DNA from: Candidula unifasciata
Lineage: Eukaryota; Mollusca; Gastropoda; Stylommatophora; Geomitridae
DNA length: 64,000 nt
NCBI GenBank assembly: GCA_905116865.2
Contig: CAJHNH020002479.1
Location: 41,001-105,000, forward strand
Direction: 5' to 3'
Shown: positions 43,800 to 55,217 of the stretch, piece by piece
Position numbering within the stretch: position 1 is the first letter of the stretch
Layout of the letters: every line of letters begins with the position of its first letter
Notes under the pieces: model-generated
Databases searched by the model: none
Told to the model about the DNA's origin: nothing
The model's input: only the letters and a program-made list of their open reading frames with translations
Position numbers and translations under genes: made by a program

Positions 43800-44030
43800 C
43801 TGCTCAGTAGGATTTAGTTAGTTAGTTATTCCTCTTGTGCCAAAGATGGCGCATAGGGCAGAGGTCAAAGCTTTCCACGTCTGTCGGTTCTTTGCCACTT
43901 GATGTAGGTCTTGAGTGCGACTGAGACCTATGGTTGTGCTCTCCCGTGTGATGGTTCTACGGAGAGTTTCTTTTGGTCTTTGTTTTCTTTTACCCTCTGG
44001 TTGAAGGCTTGGTGGGGAAGTCTCTGTAGT
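43800..44030 (-). mobile_element. LINE C-terminal fragment
   Basis: Minus-strand frames give 'KRKQRPKETLRRTI', then 'GLSRTQDLHQVAKNRQTWKA' and 'LTSALCAI'. This is the terminal 'GR.K.TWRR...A.NR..WR.L...LC' block of LINE ORFs. The same block occurs at 61310-61525, which supports an interspersed family. Confidence 0.6.
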
Positions 44031-44179
44031 ACTGAGGGACCGAAAAGCGACGAAAAGAAATTTTTGTTTTGATTCCTGTCTGTACCTGATATATACGGGT
44101 TACTCATATTTGTATATAGTACTGGGGAAAAAAGACAAAGAAATGCGTTAGAAGAATCTAGATGCAGAGGTAGTCTGTA

Positions 44180-44590
44180 TAAACGATGGTAGGCCAGCCA
44201 GAATGGCAAAGAGACATGGTGATGCAAACTCATGCATTGACGTGGCCATTTGTTACACTGCCAACAGTACTGGAAACAAAATGGACTGTCCAATGCGAAA
44301 ATGGGAGTGACCATCTGGCGTGCTTTGTCTTAATTTCTAAGATCAGAATGACCAGGGCTGTGAGAAGACGTGAGACTTTTAAATATGAGAGGGCTAAAAA
44401 CCTTGGACGCCTTCGGCAGAACGTATACAGCAGAACCACTAGTTCTGGTATTTTTAGGCAGCCTCCACGGTGGACCCCGGAGGTGGAACAGGCATGGAAG
44501 ACAACGACAGTGGCAGTTAAATAATTGCAGAAATTCTCTAAGACACCTCACAGGGTACAGAAACGTGTAGATAAAGCAGAAAGGGGTAGA
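44180..44590 (+). pseudogene. LINE endonuclease end and pre-RT linker
   Basis: The + frame 44186-44524 has 'CENGSDHLACFVLISKIRMT' (the SDH endonuclease catalytic end), then 'RQPPRWTPEVEQAWK..' and, after one stop, 'QKFSKTPHRVQKRVDKAERG'. SDHL is the terminal catalytic motif of LINE AP endonucleases. The frame is interrupted near 44600 by an A-run and a family 6 short element. Confidence 0.6.
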
Positions 44591-44609
44591 CAAAAAAAAA
44601 AAAGATTAA

Positions 44610-44740
44610 TACCAACAGGTAGCATTTTACTCGTTGTTGTCACCGGACGGATCGCCAGTGGAGAGGTACCGGAAACCGCATTCAGCCGTTATTTATGGTC
44701 AGGCTATATTGCGGGGGGCTTCAAAATAACGAAAAACTGT
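44610..44740 (-). mobile_element. Short element family 6 (fragment)
   Basis: Shares 'gtggagaggt', 'gaaaccgcattcag', 'atttatgg' and 'ctatattgcgg' with the flanked copy at 380-586, in the same orientation. It lies directly after an A-run at 44592-44603 and inside or next to the preceding LINE. Confidence 0.65.
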
Positions 44741-44969
44741 ATCCCACAAGGGAAATTACAATATGAACTACAACAGACAGTTAAGTACTAATGAAACACT
44801 AGGAGTTGTGAAGGACGTAAATGGGGGTATACAAACGTAAAATGTACCAAATACATATTACACAGATATCTGAAACTATTGCTAAAACTCAAAACTACGC
44901 AATTATAGAATCACCACCTTACTAAATGAGTAAAGAAAACTCATGGGAAAAAAACAACAACTGATGTTA

Positions 44970-45540
44970 CATCTAGCAATATTTTGGCGTGCTTCCGGAC
45001 ACGATGGGCATCTATAGAGCATCACAGTCAAAATGGGATAAGGCTGGTATTTTCGCATCTAATGTGTATAAGAGATTTCAGCGAACGTAAGTAATCGTTA
45101 AGTCTAGGGGTAGATCTTGAAAATGCCTGTTCAGGCGTCGATTTCAAATAGCATATACAGCGCGTGAGGAAATGCAGCATTAACTCTTGGTTGGCTAATT
45201 GGATGGGGACAGTACTATTGTAGAGAATAGTGGTATTTTGTTCAGAAACAGGCAGATCCGTTCCAAGACGTATTAGCCCAGGCTTTCCTTAGGCATCACC
45301 ATGGTCACATGTCTTATTCAACCTATAACAGCAAGCAGCGAGTCTGACGAAAATATAGCTCCTTGGATCAGGGGCGAAACTTGACATTAGCAGATGATGT
45401 CCTAGCGTATCGAACAACGTCAAATAGACCTGACATGATCAGAGAATTACAAAGTGCTTTGCTTGAGAAGACGGGGTGGGCTGAACAGAATTAGTCAAGG
45501 ATGATTTCCCAGAAGGCCAGTGTTTTATGGTACTCATTAA
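44970..45540 (+). pseudogene. Jockey-like LINE reverse transcriptase fragment
   Basis: + strand translation over frames: 'VDLENACSGVDFK' (motif A-like), a 'SPGFPQASPWSHVLFNL'-like motif B block near 45280-45330, and 'LTLADDVLAYRTTSNRPDMI' (LADD, near 45391) followed by 'LQSALLEKTGWAEQNK'. Motifs A, B and C occur in order, so this is an RT palm. An A-run at 45541-45550 follows. Confidence 0.6.
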
Positions 45541-45649
45541 AAAAAAAAAAGATCTGCATAGTATACCCATGAAAGCTATTATACTTGTTGACCTTATTCT
45601 TACAAAAAGGCAAGACTTGCACTATGTATAACTAACTCGCAGCCACAGT

Positions 45650-47349
45650 TGTTAGTAGGATATTGACCACTCCCTAGATGCTACAAGAATTCGGATGAAA
45701 CCAAAGACAATTTTCACTTCAATAAACAAATATATCTCCAGGTTAAATATTTACAAAATTAAAAACAACAACAGCTCGAAGATTATTTCGCTGATCTCCA
45801 AGATAACAGCACATAAAGCTAAAAATGGGATGCAGTTAAGTCTACAGAACGGCTCACTAGCAGAAAATGAGAAAACAGACAGCAGAAAATTTTTCCAAGT
45901 GGTTAAAAATATGCGGAAAAGAGATGAGAGCTACAACCGCACTGAAATAATTAATGATAAGACAAAAAGGCCATTGATAGATCTACCAGAGATAGCAGAA
46001 AGATGGAGGGAATACTTCAATGAGCTCTTTAATCCTCTGAAGAGCACAGAGCAACAGTGTTAGAACCACACATACCAATGGATGAAATAGAAAAAGTCAT
46101 TAAACAGTCTCCCAAATATAAAGCACCAGGAGCCGATAGATTACCAACAGAAATAATTTAAGCAGCAGGTGAAAGCAGCACCAGATGGCTTCACAGAATA
46201 TTCAATGCAGCATGGGTACAACAAACGGCCCCTATTGATTGGCAACATACAATAGGTATACCATTGTGGAAGAACAAAGGAAGCAAACGAGAATTCGGTC
46301 AATATCGAGGCATCTCTCTTTTAAGCCATGTTGGCAAAATGTATGCCAAGATAATAGAAACAAGACTGAGACCCGTGATAGAACCACAGCTGGAAGAAGA
46401 ACAGATGGGATTTAGGAGAAATAGAAGCTGCACGGATGCAATCTTCACCCTTAAACAGTTAATAGAAAAGAACATTGAATACAATAAGAACTTATTTGTT
46501 GAATTCGTAGACCAGGAGAAGGCATATGATAGAGTCGACAGACAATTATTATGGAAAGTAATGGCAAGATATGGAGTAAGCGAACACCTCATCGAAGTGT
46601 GCAAAAGTTTATACAGGGAATGTAGAATTTTAGTTAGAATAAATCAGGGAACATCTCATCCTGCCACAGTGACATCTGGAGTAAGACAGGGGTGTGTCTT
46701 ATCAAACATAGCATTAGAATACAAAGACATTAAACAGGCATCTGAGTTTAAATATCTGGTAACTACATTAACCGAAGATGGGAAATTGGATAAAGAAATT
46801 GACATTAGATGCAGTAAAGCAAACCAAGTATTGGGACAGCTAGCCCCCCTCTTACAGCATAAGACAATCCCAATCAGTACAAAGAGACATCTTATTCAAA
46901 GAATATTTATTCCAACTCTGTGCTACCAGTGCCAGACATGGTCACTCACAACAAACCATAAAAGAAAATTAGTAACCACGGAAATGAGATGTCTGAGAAG
47001 GGCTGTAGGAGTGACCATAAGAGATAAGATCAGGAATGAGATCATAAGAGAACAAGTCGGCAGAGAACCAATTCTGGATTACATACAAAGACAGCAAGTG
47101 AAATGGTTTGCCCACTTAGAGAAAATGCTTTGTGACACCATACCATACAAAGCATACATGGAAAGAGAAGAAGGACGTAGAGCACGGGGTAGACCAAGAA
47201 CAATATGGAAGGATAACATCAGAGAAACTCCACAACAGCATGATGTGCCTATGGTCGAGGCAGCCAGAAGAGCTAGAAACAGAACCTTATATCTCCCTCG
47301 ACACCCACAGCGGTAAAGGAGGAAGTGAAGAACAAGAAGAAGAAGAAGT
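45650..47349 (+). mobile_element. Family C LINE: RT, thumb and C-terminus
   Basis: Follows a LINE ORF from the end of the endonuclease ('DHSLDATRIRMKPK', 45660-45710) through a linker (45695-46063), the RT and C-terminus (46078-47316) and an AAG-rich 3' tail (47330-47349). Only one frameshift and one stop lie before the 350-residue frame. An in-frame deletion removes the catalytic part of RT. Left of 45650 no endonuclease of this family is found. Confidence 0.8.
46078..47316 (+). pseudogene. Family C LINE ORF, RT without YADD box
   Basis: Frame open from 46078 except for a TAA at 46159-46161; the long open part is 46264-47316 (350 residues). It contains 'FGQYRGISLLSHVGKMYAKI', 'QMGFRRNRSCTDAIFTLKQL', motif A 'FVEFVDQEKAYDRV' and motif B 'SGVRQGCVLS'. 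It then jumps to 'QASEFKYLVTTLTEDGKLDK' in the same frame. The region with YADD is absent. The C-terminus has 'FIPTLCYQCQTWSLTT', 'RQQVKWFAHLEKM' and 'RARGRPRTIWKDNIRETP'. It cannot encode an active RT. Confidence 0.85.
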
Positions 47350-48770
47350 AGAAGTAAAGAATACTTCCGATAAACTGGCTTCGGACAAGGTCCCAGGCAG
47401 AGACGGAATTCCTAATGAAATAACCAGGTGTGGGAAAGACATTCTAACCCCACACATTCTGGAGTGGTTCCGTAAGACTCAAGCATCATAACTTTGTACA
47501 AGAACAAGGGTGATTGCAGTGATTGCAATAACTACAAGGGGAATATCACTGCTGTGTACTGTTGGAAAACAATCTGCGAGAATTGTTGCGAAGACTCCAG
47601 ATCGTAGGAGATCAGGCTTACCCAGAGTCACAGTGTGGTTTTCGTGGTAACGGGTCTACCTATAATATGATATTTTTCACGACATCACGATATTCAATCA
47701 TTCTCGATCTGACTGCAACCTTTACAATACTTGCAGGCTGAAAGCCAAAACCAGGATAAGAAAGGTACTATCAGAGAGCTACTGTTCGCAGATGACGCAA
47801 CAATTACCACCCACTCAAATGAGGAGCTGCAATGTTTATTGTTTTCGTTTGCTGATGCATGCTGTGAATCTGGACTAACAATCAACAACAACAAAATAAA
47901 AAGACGACGGTTATGGGATAATGTGTTGAAGATAGATCCACAGTCTACGTTGATAGCGAAAAGCTGGGGACAGTTGACCATTTTACCTATCTGGATTCCA
48001 CAGTGAATAACAAACTTTAGCTGGACCAAGAAATCAAAATTATGATAGGTAAGGCAGCAACAACAATAAGCAGATTAACAAAAAAGAGTTTGGGAGAACA
48101 GAAAGCTTACGATTAAAATAAAAACTTGTGTCTATCAGGTTTGTGTTCTCAGCACTCTGCTTTATGGCACTGAAACAAGGCCAGCTTAATCACACCAGGA
48201 TAGACGGCTAAATAGCTTTTATATGCGATGCCGAAGAAGATTACTTGTCATTAAGTGGTAGGTCAAGGCCACAAACACTGGGGTATTGGAAAGAGCAGGT
48301 ACTACAACAGTCTTCTCAATGCTCAGTCTACGAAGGTTCAGGTTGCTGGATGACACCTGGAGAATGAAGGATTGCATAATCTCTAAAGACATCCTCTATG
48401 GTGAATTAAAGATGGATAGGAGATGCCGACGTCGACCTATAATACAATATAAAGATGTGAGCAAGCGGGGCATGAATAATACAGGTATTTATGTAAACTC
48501 GTGGTGACAAAATGCCATGGGCCTTGTTGTATAGAGGTGACAAATCAGCAAGGGAATGAGATGACAGAAGAAATGTTCTTAGAAATGATGAAATCAGAGC
48601 GTCTTAGGAGAAACAGACTAAACACACATGTTGACAACTGTCCTGAATTCCCATGCTATAATTGTGGAAGACTTTTCTTAACGCGAGTGGGTCTTGCTAT
48701 TCACACTCGCTATCGCCACTGGCTGTTCGTCCCATGCCTCATTATAGCACAGTATAAATCTATGATCTAG
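47350..48770 (+). mobile_element. Family B LINE, RT start to zinc-finger C-terminus, degenerate
   Basis: + strand blocks in order through many shifts: 'DKVPGRDGIPNEITRCGKDI' (47390), 'YPESQCGFRGNGST' (47620), 'LFADDATITTHSNEELQ' (47788), 'GKAATTISRLTK' (48050), a 'YGTET'-like block (48165), 'KDILYGELKMDRRC' and 'YKDVSKRGMNNTGIY' (48380-48500), and terminal 'CYNCGRLFLTRVGLAIHTRY' zinc finger (48652-48715). Catalytic FADD is present. RT motif A is missing (near 47680), so a deletion is likely. Confidence 0.8.
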
Positions 48771-48784
48771 AAACACGTAAAGGT

Positions 48785-49790
48785 GATAATAAAATGAAAC
48801 ACGTGTTGAAAGAAGAGAGGGTAAAATACTTAGGTTTGACATTTGATCACTGTCTGTTGTACACATGTCATGTACTTCAAACAGTGATCACATGTTAGCG
48901 AGGCCTTGCGACCCTGGAGACTATGGTGGCGAGGCACATGGAATAGAGGCTCTCAACCTTATTGCGCTACCATCTGTACATTCTGTAACAGTAATTGATG
49001 ACGGCCTAGATTGTTGCACTATCTAATTCACTGCGTGCACAACCTAAAAATGAAGGAGTGAGAATGATTTTGGCTTGTTTACGAGATGTTCAGTTATAAC
49101 CACGAGGAAAATGCTTAAGCTGAGATCGGTAAAGTCAAGACTTTCACTAGCTTAGGCCAAGCCTACATGAGAGTTGTCAACGATGAAAAGCACACCCTGC
49201 ATCGCAAACTAAAATATTGCAGAGGAAACCGGTTGAAAAAAGTCATAGATGGCACTAGCAGAAGATACCATGGGCCTGGCAACCTCAGTGATGCCAAAAC
49301 ACAAAGGGCGGTACAGGTCGGCAGGATTACGCACAAAAGCAACTTCCAGCAGGTCATTATCATAGGGAGGGAATGTGGAGAGTGATATGACAGTGTGATC
49401 GAACTAGAGCTACACACTAAAGCTGCTTACTCTAGACACAATGAAGTAATAATGCAAATCGATGCTACTGCTTATCGGGGCCAAAGATCTGGGTGCGGGT
49501 TTTCTGCTGGAGTGAAATGAAAGACAGTGGCAGAACAAGATGTTGCTTATTTTATCTACTACATTAGGCATGGGGATTTAGTTAGAGCAATCGTTGCAGC
49601 ACTAAAGTGGATGGCAGAAAATAGAGGTTCTAGTTGAACTGTACTGGCTGATTCTAAACTGGTATAGCGGAAGTTTCAAATGTGGAATGAGTATATACCA
49701 ATCATCAACAAGTCAACATTACTGGGACCAACGTGGATGTACTGACTGGAACATGCCTGGTATACTATGATGTCGATTCTTAAATCAGTA
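48785..49790 (+). mobile_element. Jockey-like LINE (family D): thumb and RNase H remnant
   Basis: Starts right after the family B end: 'EERVKYLGLTFDHCLLYTCH' (48815), 'MVARHME', 'AYMRVVNDEKHTLHRKLKYC' (49166) and 'GNRLKKVI'. Later comes RNase H: 'VIMQIDATAYRGQRSGCGFS' (first block, 49450), 'ALKWMAENRGSS' and 'VLADSKLV' (49640). The Asp of the third block is present. The expected GNERAD block is not found before 49790. Order matches family D at 57610-59330. Confidence 0.65.
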
Positions 49791-49803
49791 AATAATGTAC
49801 TCG

Positions 49804-50095
49804 TGGTGCCCCCATGGTCTAGCGACTAGACTCTTGACGGCAGACACGAAGATCGTGGTTCAAGTCCTTGTAGAGCTGGAGCCTCCTAACCCCTATCCCT
49901 ACTAAAAAAATGACTCTGATTCCATGATTACCCAGACTTTATGTGTACTAAGTAAAAGTCTAAAGTAGAAAAGGCGACAGATGTGGTGTTCATTACATCA
50001 CCCGCAGAGTACCTATGGTCTCTAAAATGTAGATGCACCAATAAATGCCAAAGGCGCCTGAAGGTTTGGACAAGGATCTCATTCCTTTTGTTTTA
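49804..50095 (+). mobile_element. tRNA-derived SINE, family 3
   Basis: The first 70 bases are tRNA-like: 'cccccatggtctagcgacta' with an A-box (TGGTCTAGCGACT) and a B box 'GTGGTTCAAGTCC' (49856-49868). A 220-bp unrelated body and a TTTTGTTTT-like tail near 50085-50095 follow. Only one copy is seen in the window, so the right end is approximate. It is too long and degenerate for a functional tRNA. Confidence 0.7.
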
Positions 50096-50099
50096 AATA

Positions 50100-50635
50100 T
50101 CTCGTCAAATAAAAGTGACTAACTTTATATTGACTATCACTGTTCACATGTGAATTTATCTGTTATATTTTTGCACTTCCGTTTAGTGAATAGAGCTAAC
50201 GGTGTGCCAATGGCTTGTTTACCCTATTTCATCTTGAAGATAATACATGTTTACGTACATATATTTATATATATTCTTGAACTTTGTTATTACTTTTAGA
50301 TTTGCTTGAACTAACATCTTACCTTTTATGGTCTCTGCGAACAAGCATACAGTCATTTAGTGCTCATTATAATGGTTACTTACTACTCGTATATATTTTT
50401 ACTGGTGTCATTCGTCTGTAAATATATTTGTATCTCACACTCCTTTTAAATAATGTTGACATCACTGTGGGAATGGAAGACAACAGAGGCTGAGGTATTG
50501 TTCAATACATGTTTTTTCGATCACCCACTGAAGCATGGACGGGGACTTTTTCAGAAATTTGTAAGGTCATTCTCAGGCAATGGAAAATATAATCTAAAAC
50601 GTCTATTTTCTTGATGAAAGATTTGCTCAGCATTC
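50100..50635. other. No gene recognised
   Basis: AT-rich; no repeat or ORF signature. Confidence 0.4.
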
Positions 50636-50639
50636 AGCA

Positions 50640-51260
50640 GACATGTTTGCAGACGTTAATTCTTGATCCGCTCCACTGTCGTGGTATTCACTAATAGGAC
50701 AGTTCGGGTTCTGTGTGGTATCGATGGGTGGTGACCGCCTGGAGTGCTGGAGGTCCCAGGATGAAGCCCCAGGCTGGGACTTCTCCACGTGGAATTCTAG
50801 TAATGTTCCCTGGTATCTGTTTAGTATGATTAGACCCCCGTTTGTATTACGGATTACTGCCCATGTGCCATGATGTTGATCCATTGTTCAAACTTCTAAT
50901 TTTAAACCAGCCTTTCCTGGGACAAAAAATGAAGGTGATTTTGCGAAACGATGTGTGTTGTATCATGTGAAGCAACTATTTCCGTATATACTCTGCCTTG
51001 ATCTTCTATTGCATGCTCATTGAGTCGTCGAGAAAGCATGCATTGGTGCATTCCTGAGTTTTCAGTCATTGTCACAGGCATGACCGCCATTGTCTTGCTG
51101 CTGGTGGTAGAAGCAAAGGCTCCACTGTGTCTTTTTTTTTTTTGGGGGGGGGGGGGGGGGGGATTACTTTTCCTTTGGTGTTTGCCGTAAAAGCCCATGC
51201 ACTTCGCTTCTGACTAATCACAGAACCATCTGTATTTATAACATCTACCGGTGTTGCGTG
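50640..51260 (-). mobile_element. RNase H fragment of a family E LINE
   Basis: Minus strand: 'VDVINTDGSVISQKRSAWAF' near 51260-51200 (first RNase H block with TDGS). The 98-residue frame 51198-50902 follows, with 'SGAFASTTSSKTMAVMPVT' and an alternative-frame 'ACFLDDSMSM'-like block. It is the N-terminal counterpart of the family E RNase H at 14737. A G19/T12 run (51132-51162) lies inside it and shifts the frame. Confidence 0.55.
51144..51162 (+). repeat. 19-G run preceded by 12 T
   Basis: 51132-51143 is T, 51144-51162 is G. It disrupts the RNase H remnant. Confidence 0.9.
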
Positions 51261-51539
51261 TCCTACGCCAATGCTTTTACTTCTGCATCAACTGGCGGTG
51301 GCGCCAAACCGCTATACTCTTATCAGGTTGATAACCACAAAAAAGTACTGCTTGAATTCGTGTGGTATGAGTATTCATTCATCTTCACGATTTATGAAAA
51401 GAAAATCACCCGTTGATGTGCTGTCTTTAGACGGCTCCAAGAAGACTGGTCTCGTATATATCTGTTGCTGTAATGATGCTATTAATAGGGATAACGTCAG
51501 GGGATGACTGACATAATTGGGGAAGTCCCTGAGAGCATG

Positions 51540-52160
51540 GGTTTCACGGAGATATGGTGAAACTACAGGAAAGAGTGAGTCACGTGTGAATGGTGAGATC
51601 TGGGGGATTGAGAATCAGGCGGTCATTCGGTGATTGGGCCCCAGAGAGGATGGATGTGAAACTGGATCTGTGAAGATGAATCGAGAGTGAAGAGCACGTG
51701 GAACTGAATCAAAGTCGAATGAATGAGAGTGAAGGCCAGCTGTAGTGTTACACCGTTTGATTGTTGAGCCAGCCATGAATATGCCAGTGTCCATCGTCTG
51801 AAGCATGTCTGGAGCATTAATGCGTGAGCAAGTTGAGATTGCCCCGAATGGTGTAAGTGGACATCGTTGTTGATTCGTGTCTTGTGCTACAGTGATAATA
51901 AACTGATGAAATGTATCTGCTGGTGTCAACCGTCGTTAGAAGTCGTGTGACCGATGAGAGCAGTGCAGTCTTGTTAGATTAAGCTGTGACCTAACCTCTA
52001 GACACAACTGCATTCAATACAAGTGCAGTATTACATTGGGCACTCGTCCTAAGTGTGAATACATTGTGATTTCTAAGTATGAATTACATTAGAGGCTTGT
52101 TCTAACTATGGCAGTACATTAGGAGTAGTCTTATTGTGGACACAAATACAATTTAGACAA
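51540..52160 (+). other. LTR-like region (tentative)
   Basis: Contains 'gataataaactg' near 51893-51904. After an 'ACA' at 52036 comes 'TTGGGCACTCGTCC', which resembles a retroviral-type primer-binding site for tRNA-Pro. Related 'acatt(g/a)gg' blocks repeat at 52034, 52089 and 52119. LTR left end and duplication were not found. It could also be plain unique DNA. Confidence 0.25.
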
Positions 52161-53085
52161 ACACCGGCAACCGTAAGCTGAGAGTGACTATGTGTGTTGG
52201 AAGATGGAGTTTAAAGTGTCGGGGTATTATGTAACACCAGGACATGCTGTCAAAGGGCATTAAGTAAAACCGGGACAACTGAATTCCAGACTCTGGTCAT
52301 TCTCAAACTGACAAGCTTGCCTGAGACAAATTGGTAGAAACACGGCGAGTATACTGGGTAACGTATCACTCCACGTGTTAAAAAATTTCACACGTGTTAT
52401 TTAGGTTTGTTCGATATGAAAGAAATGGACATACAAGTTGTATTTTGCAGTGGGATATTTACGTAGAGGCCACTTGGGAATGCTCTTTGTTTAGTTTCGG
52501 CAGGGCATAAATTGTCATTGGGGCAAATTCCCTCTGATCTCACCACAGTGATCACTTTGCCAGCTCGCAAAGAACTATAAGGATAGGTTCAATTATTAAT
52601 AATAGCGTAACTGGTGACAACAGGGCCCAGAGAGGTGCTGATGGCTCCCGTGAGCTCCCAAAAGGTCCTGCATCAGGGGTTGGTAACGTTTATAGTGTTG
52701 TATTTCAAACTAATGTTGCAATACCACTTTCTGTGCCATTACATCATTTACTTTTTTATTTACAAGACTTATTGAAAACATTATTAACCTCCTGTGATAT
52801 TGTTGTTTTTTTTTTTTTTTCAATTTATTTTTAAAAGTCGTTGCTAACTTTTTCAAACTTCATGGCCAATGGGGCACTTTATACTTTCTCTGTTTCTGCA
52901 CAAAAATTAACTTCGCTGTCCTACTTGTAAACTACTTTTTAAAAAAGTAGCCGTCATATATGCCAACCCAAACATTCCATCGCCGGAACGATAGCTCGTT
53001 GTTGATGGAAGTAGTCAATGACGTCACACTGACGGTTGCACAAACAATATTGAATTATGCACATGCTAGTAATCGACCACCTGAA

Positions 53086-53121
<36 letters not shown>

Positions 53122-53394
53122 GGAAATGGATAATTTTAGTAGTAGTCGCAGTTTCAATTTTACTACACACTAGTGCTTCCATAGCTGACCGTTCCAATGC
53201 AAGTGAAAATCATACGAAATGTCCCTCGGTATTATTTCTGAAAACTAGTGAGCAAACGGTTAGTCTTGGCAAAATCCAGAAACATGCACACACAGTAAAT
53301 GCAACAGTTGGAAACAGAATTGTAGTTTGTCACTAATAAAAGTAATTGGTCACTTACGACAAGCTAGCCTTACGTAGGTAAAATGTTTGCACAA
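52161..53394. other. No gene recognised; GT microsatellite
   Basis: A T-run at 52808-52821 and (GT)n at 53089-53118. A small ORF at 53091-53336 starts inside the GT array and has a hydrophobic stretch, but no supporting signal. Confidence 0.4.
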
Positions 53395-53402
53395 GACATA
53401 TT

Positions 53403-54180
53403 GGCTCTTCTTTGAATCGTTCCCCAAAATGGCGGCTTTAATATAATGGCGTTCGAAAAAGATCTAAATTGGCCAATTTCTGGCCATAAAATATCCAAAA
53501 ATATCAGAATGCGGGTCAGTTCTATTTAAATTATATGTGCCGGCTCCGGATAACGAAACGAATGCTCTGACAGGGTCTCGGCGATACGTTGCTTGCCGAC
53601 CTGTTTCTGCGAGTGTGCCTCACCGCTGAGCGTATCCCCCGCGCCGCTACGCGGCTAAACTAGATGGCTGGGACTAACGAGCGGCAGCTACCGCATCTCC
53701 TGCAACTTCCTCCAATTACTGTACTCGTGAGTCCCAGGCACCTAGTTTAGCCCCCATCCGCGCCGCGCTTAGCGGCGCGGTGGATACACTCGGCGATGAG
53801 TTTAATCGCGTTTGGCGCATGCCAACAAGTCTGACAACTACCGCTGCTAAATCCTCCAATCGGAAGAACACAGTATTGCTAATCGGCTTTCATCGTCGGT
53901 AATGTCTCGAAATTGGTCAACGTTCGCTAATATCGTCTGCTAGTATCGTCTGCAGAAACGCTCGAAATTGTTATCAACGGTCGGTATTTATCGTCTGCTA
54001 CTAGTACCGTGTGCAAATGTTGATATTGATTGTCAAGTAATCCTAGTTTTGCGGCGATTTGTTCCTTTGCAGGCAGTCCGTATTTTAGATATACGCGAAC
54101 ACCGTCGTTTGGATATTTTTGGATATTTTATGGCCAGAATGTGGCATGCCGCCATTTTGGGGAATGAATCAAAGGGCGCC
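53403..54180. mobile_element. Foldback (long inverted repeat) element with 8-bp target duplication
   Basis: 778 bp flanked by GACATATT at 53395-53402 and 54181-54188. Ends are inverted: left 'ggctcttctttgaatcgttc' and right, read on the complement, 'ggcgccctttgattcattcc', both continuing 'cccaaaatggcggc', with later 'ggccataaaatatccaaaaa' on both arms. A second inner pair (53627-53688 and 53729-53797) forms a GC-rich palindrome around a roughly 40-bp loop. No transposase ORF is present, so it is non-autonomous. An 8-bp duplication fits hAT- or P-like superfamilies. Confidence 0.8.
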
Positions 54181-54189
54181 GACATATTT

Positions 54190-54970
54190 TTCCCTAGCTC
54201 TAACGTAAACCGGTCACATGCAATTTTCTAATTATCACAACAAAACCGCCGCTGGCACAAACGAAAAGAATTCCACGTCAACATATACAATTCACTGTGC
54301 GGCACCAAGCGCTTGTCTCAGTAGTTTAGGCAGCAAACCCACTGACTGCAATCAGTATTCGGAAACTGCATCAGCAAACTGTTTGAGAAGCACACATAAA
54401 TAATAATAATAATCTGGCATAATAATGCTAAAGCTATACGGACTGCTTTTGCTGTAGTGGGCCCGCTTTTTGTGTGTGATCTGCACCAAAAATACATAGA
54501 TATCACAGACTTGATTTAAACCTGAAAGCAAAACAGCCACAACAAATTAACATAAGCAAGTCATGGACATGAATCATACAGCAGACAGGTTATATTACCT
54601 GGAATACCATGTCGAGATTTCGTGCGTTAGACAGTAATACCTTGTGAAGCATACCAGGTTCCATGCCAGGAGCTGATCGCTTACCATTTCCTGAAAGGTA
54701 ATCGTTAATTTTAATTAAACAAGCAGCTCTCCGACCACACCAGCCCACCTTAGACAGCGGTTACTTCATTACAGTCAGGTGGCCCAATGTACTCGTCACT
54801 AAATTATATTGTTGAACCGGTTTTCTGATATTTTCTTCTGTTAGATTTCCATCCAAAAGGTATCTCTTCGAGTTACAACGTATTAATCCGTCAGACTAAA
54901 ATTGTGGACGTAAAAAGTAGAATCAATAAATTAAAAAAAAAATAACACTATGAAAAAACAGTATTTAAAC
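54190..54970. other. No gene recognised
   Basis: Short ATA repeat near 54399-54413. No ORF or repeat signature. Confidence 0.4.
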
Positions 54971-54974
54971 AGGT

Positions 54975-55085
54975 CCTTGACCACATCGCCCATCGGGAGC
55001 GGATCGGTCTATGCAATAAAGGTCTAGCCCTATATGCCCAATATATCAGAGGCGCGAAAAAAAAGGTCCTTGCTTTTTTTTTTTT
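54975..55085 (+). mobile_element. SINE family 4, 3' fragment
   Basis: Shares 'gaccacatcgccca', 'tctagccctatatgccc' and 'ggtccttgcttttt' with copies at 7602 and 60836. 5'-truncated. Confidence 0.65.
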
Positions 55086-55217
55086 AATTAACGCAGAATC
55101 CAATTATTACCATTTGTTTTCAAATTGTGTGTGTGTGGAAGGGGGTGGGTGGTGGCGATACGTTATATCGCTGAATTGTAATAATGTTATGCGATTTAGT
55201 GGTAATTGGGGGAGTGT

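Noticed and set aside
53091..53336. 81-residue ORF with a hydrophobic stretch (possible secreted peptide)
   Set aside because: It begins inside a GT microsatellite and has no other support.
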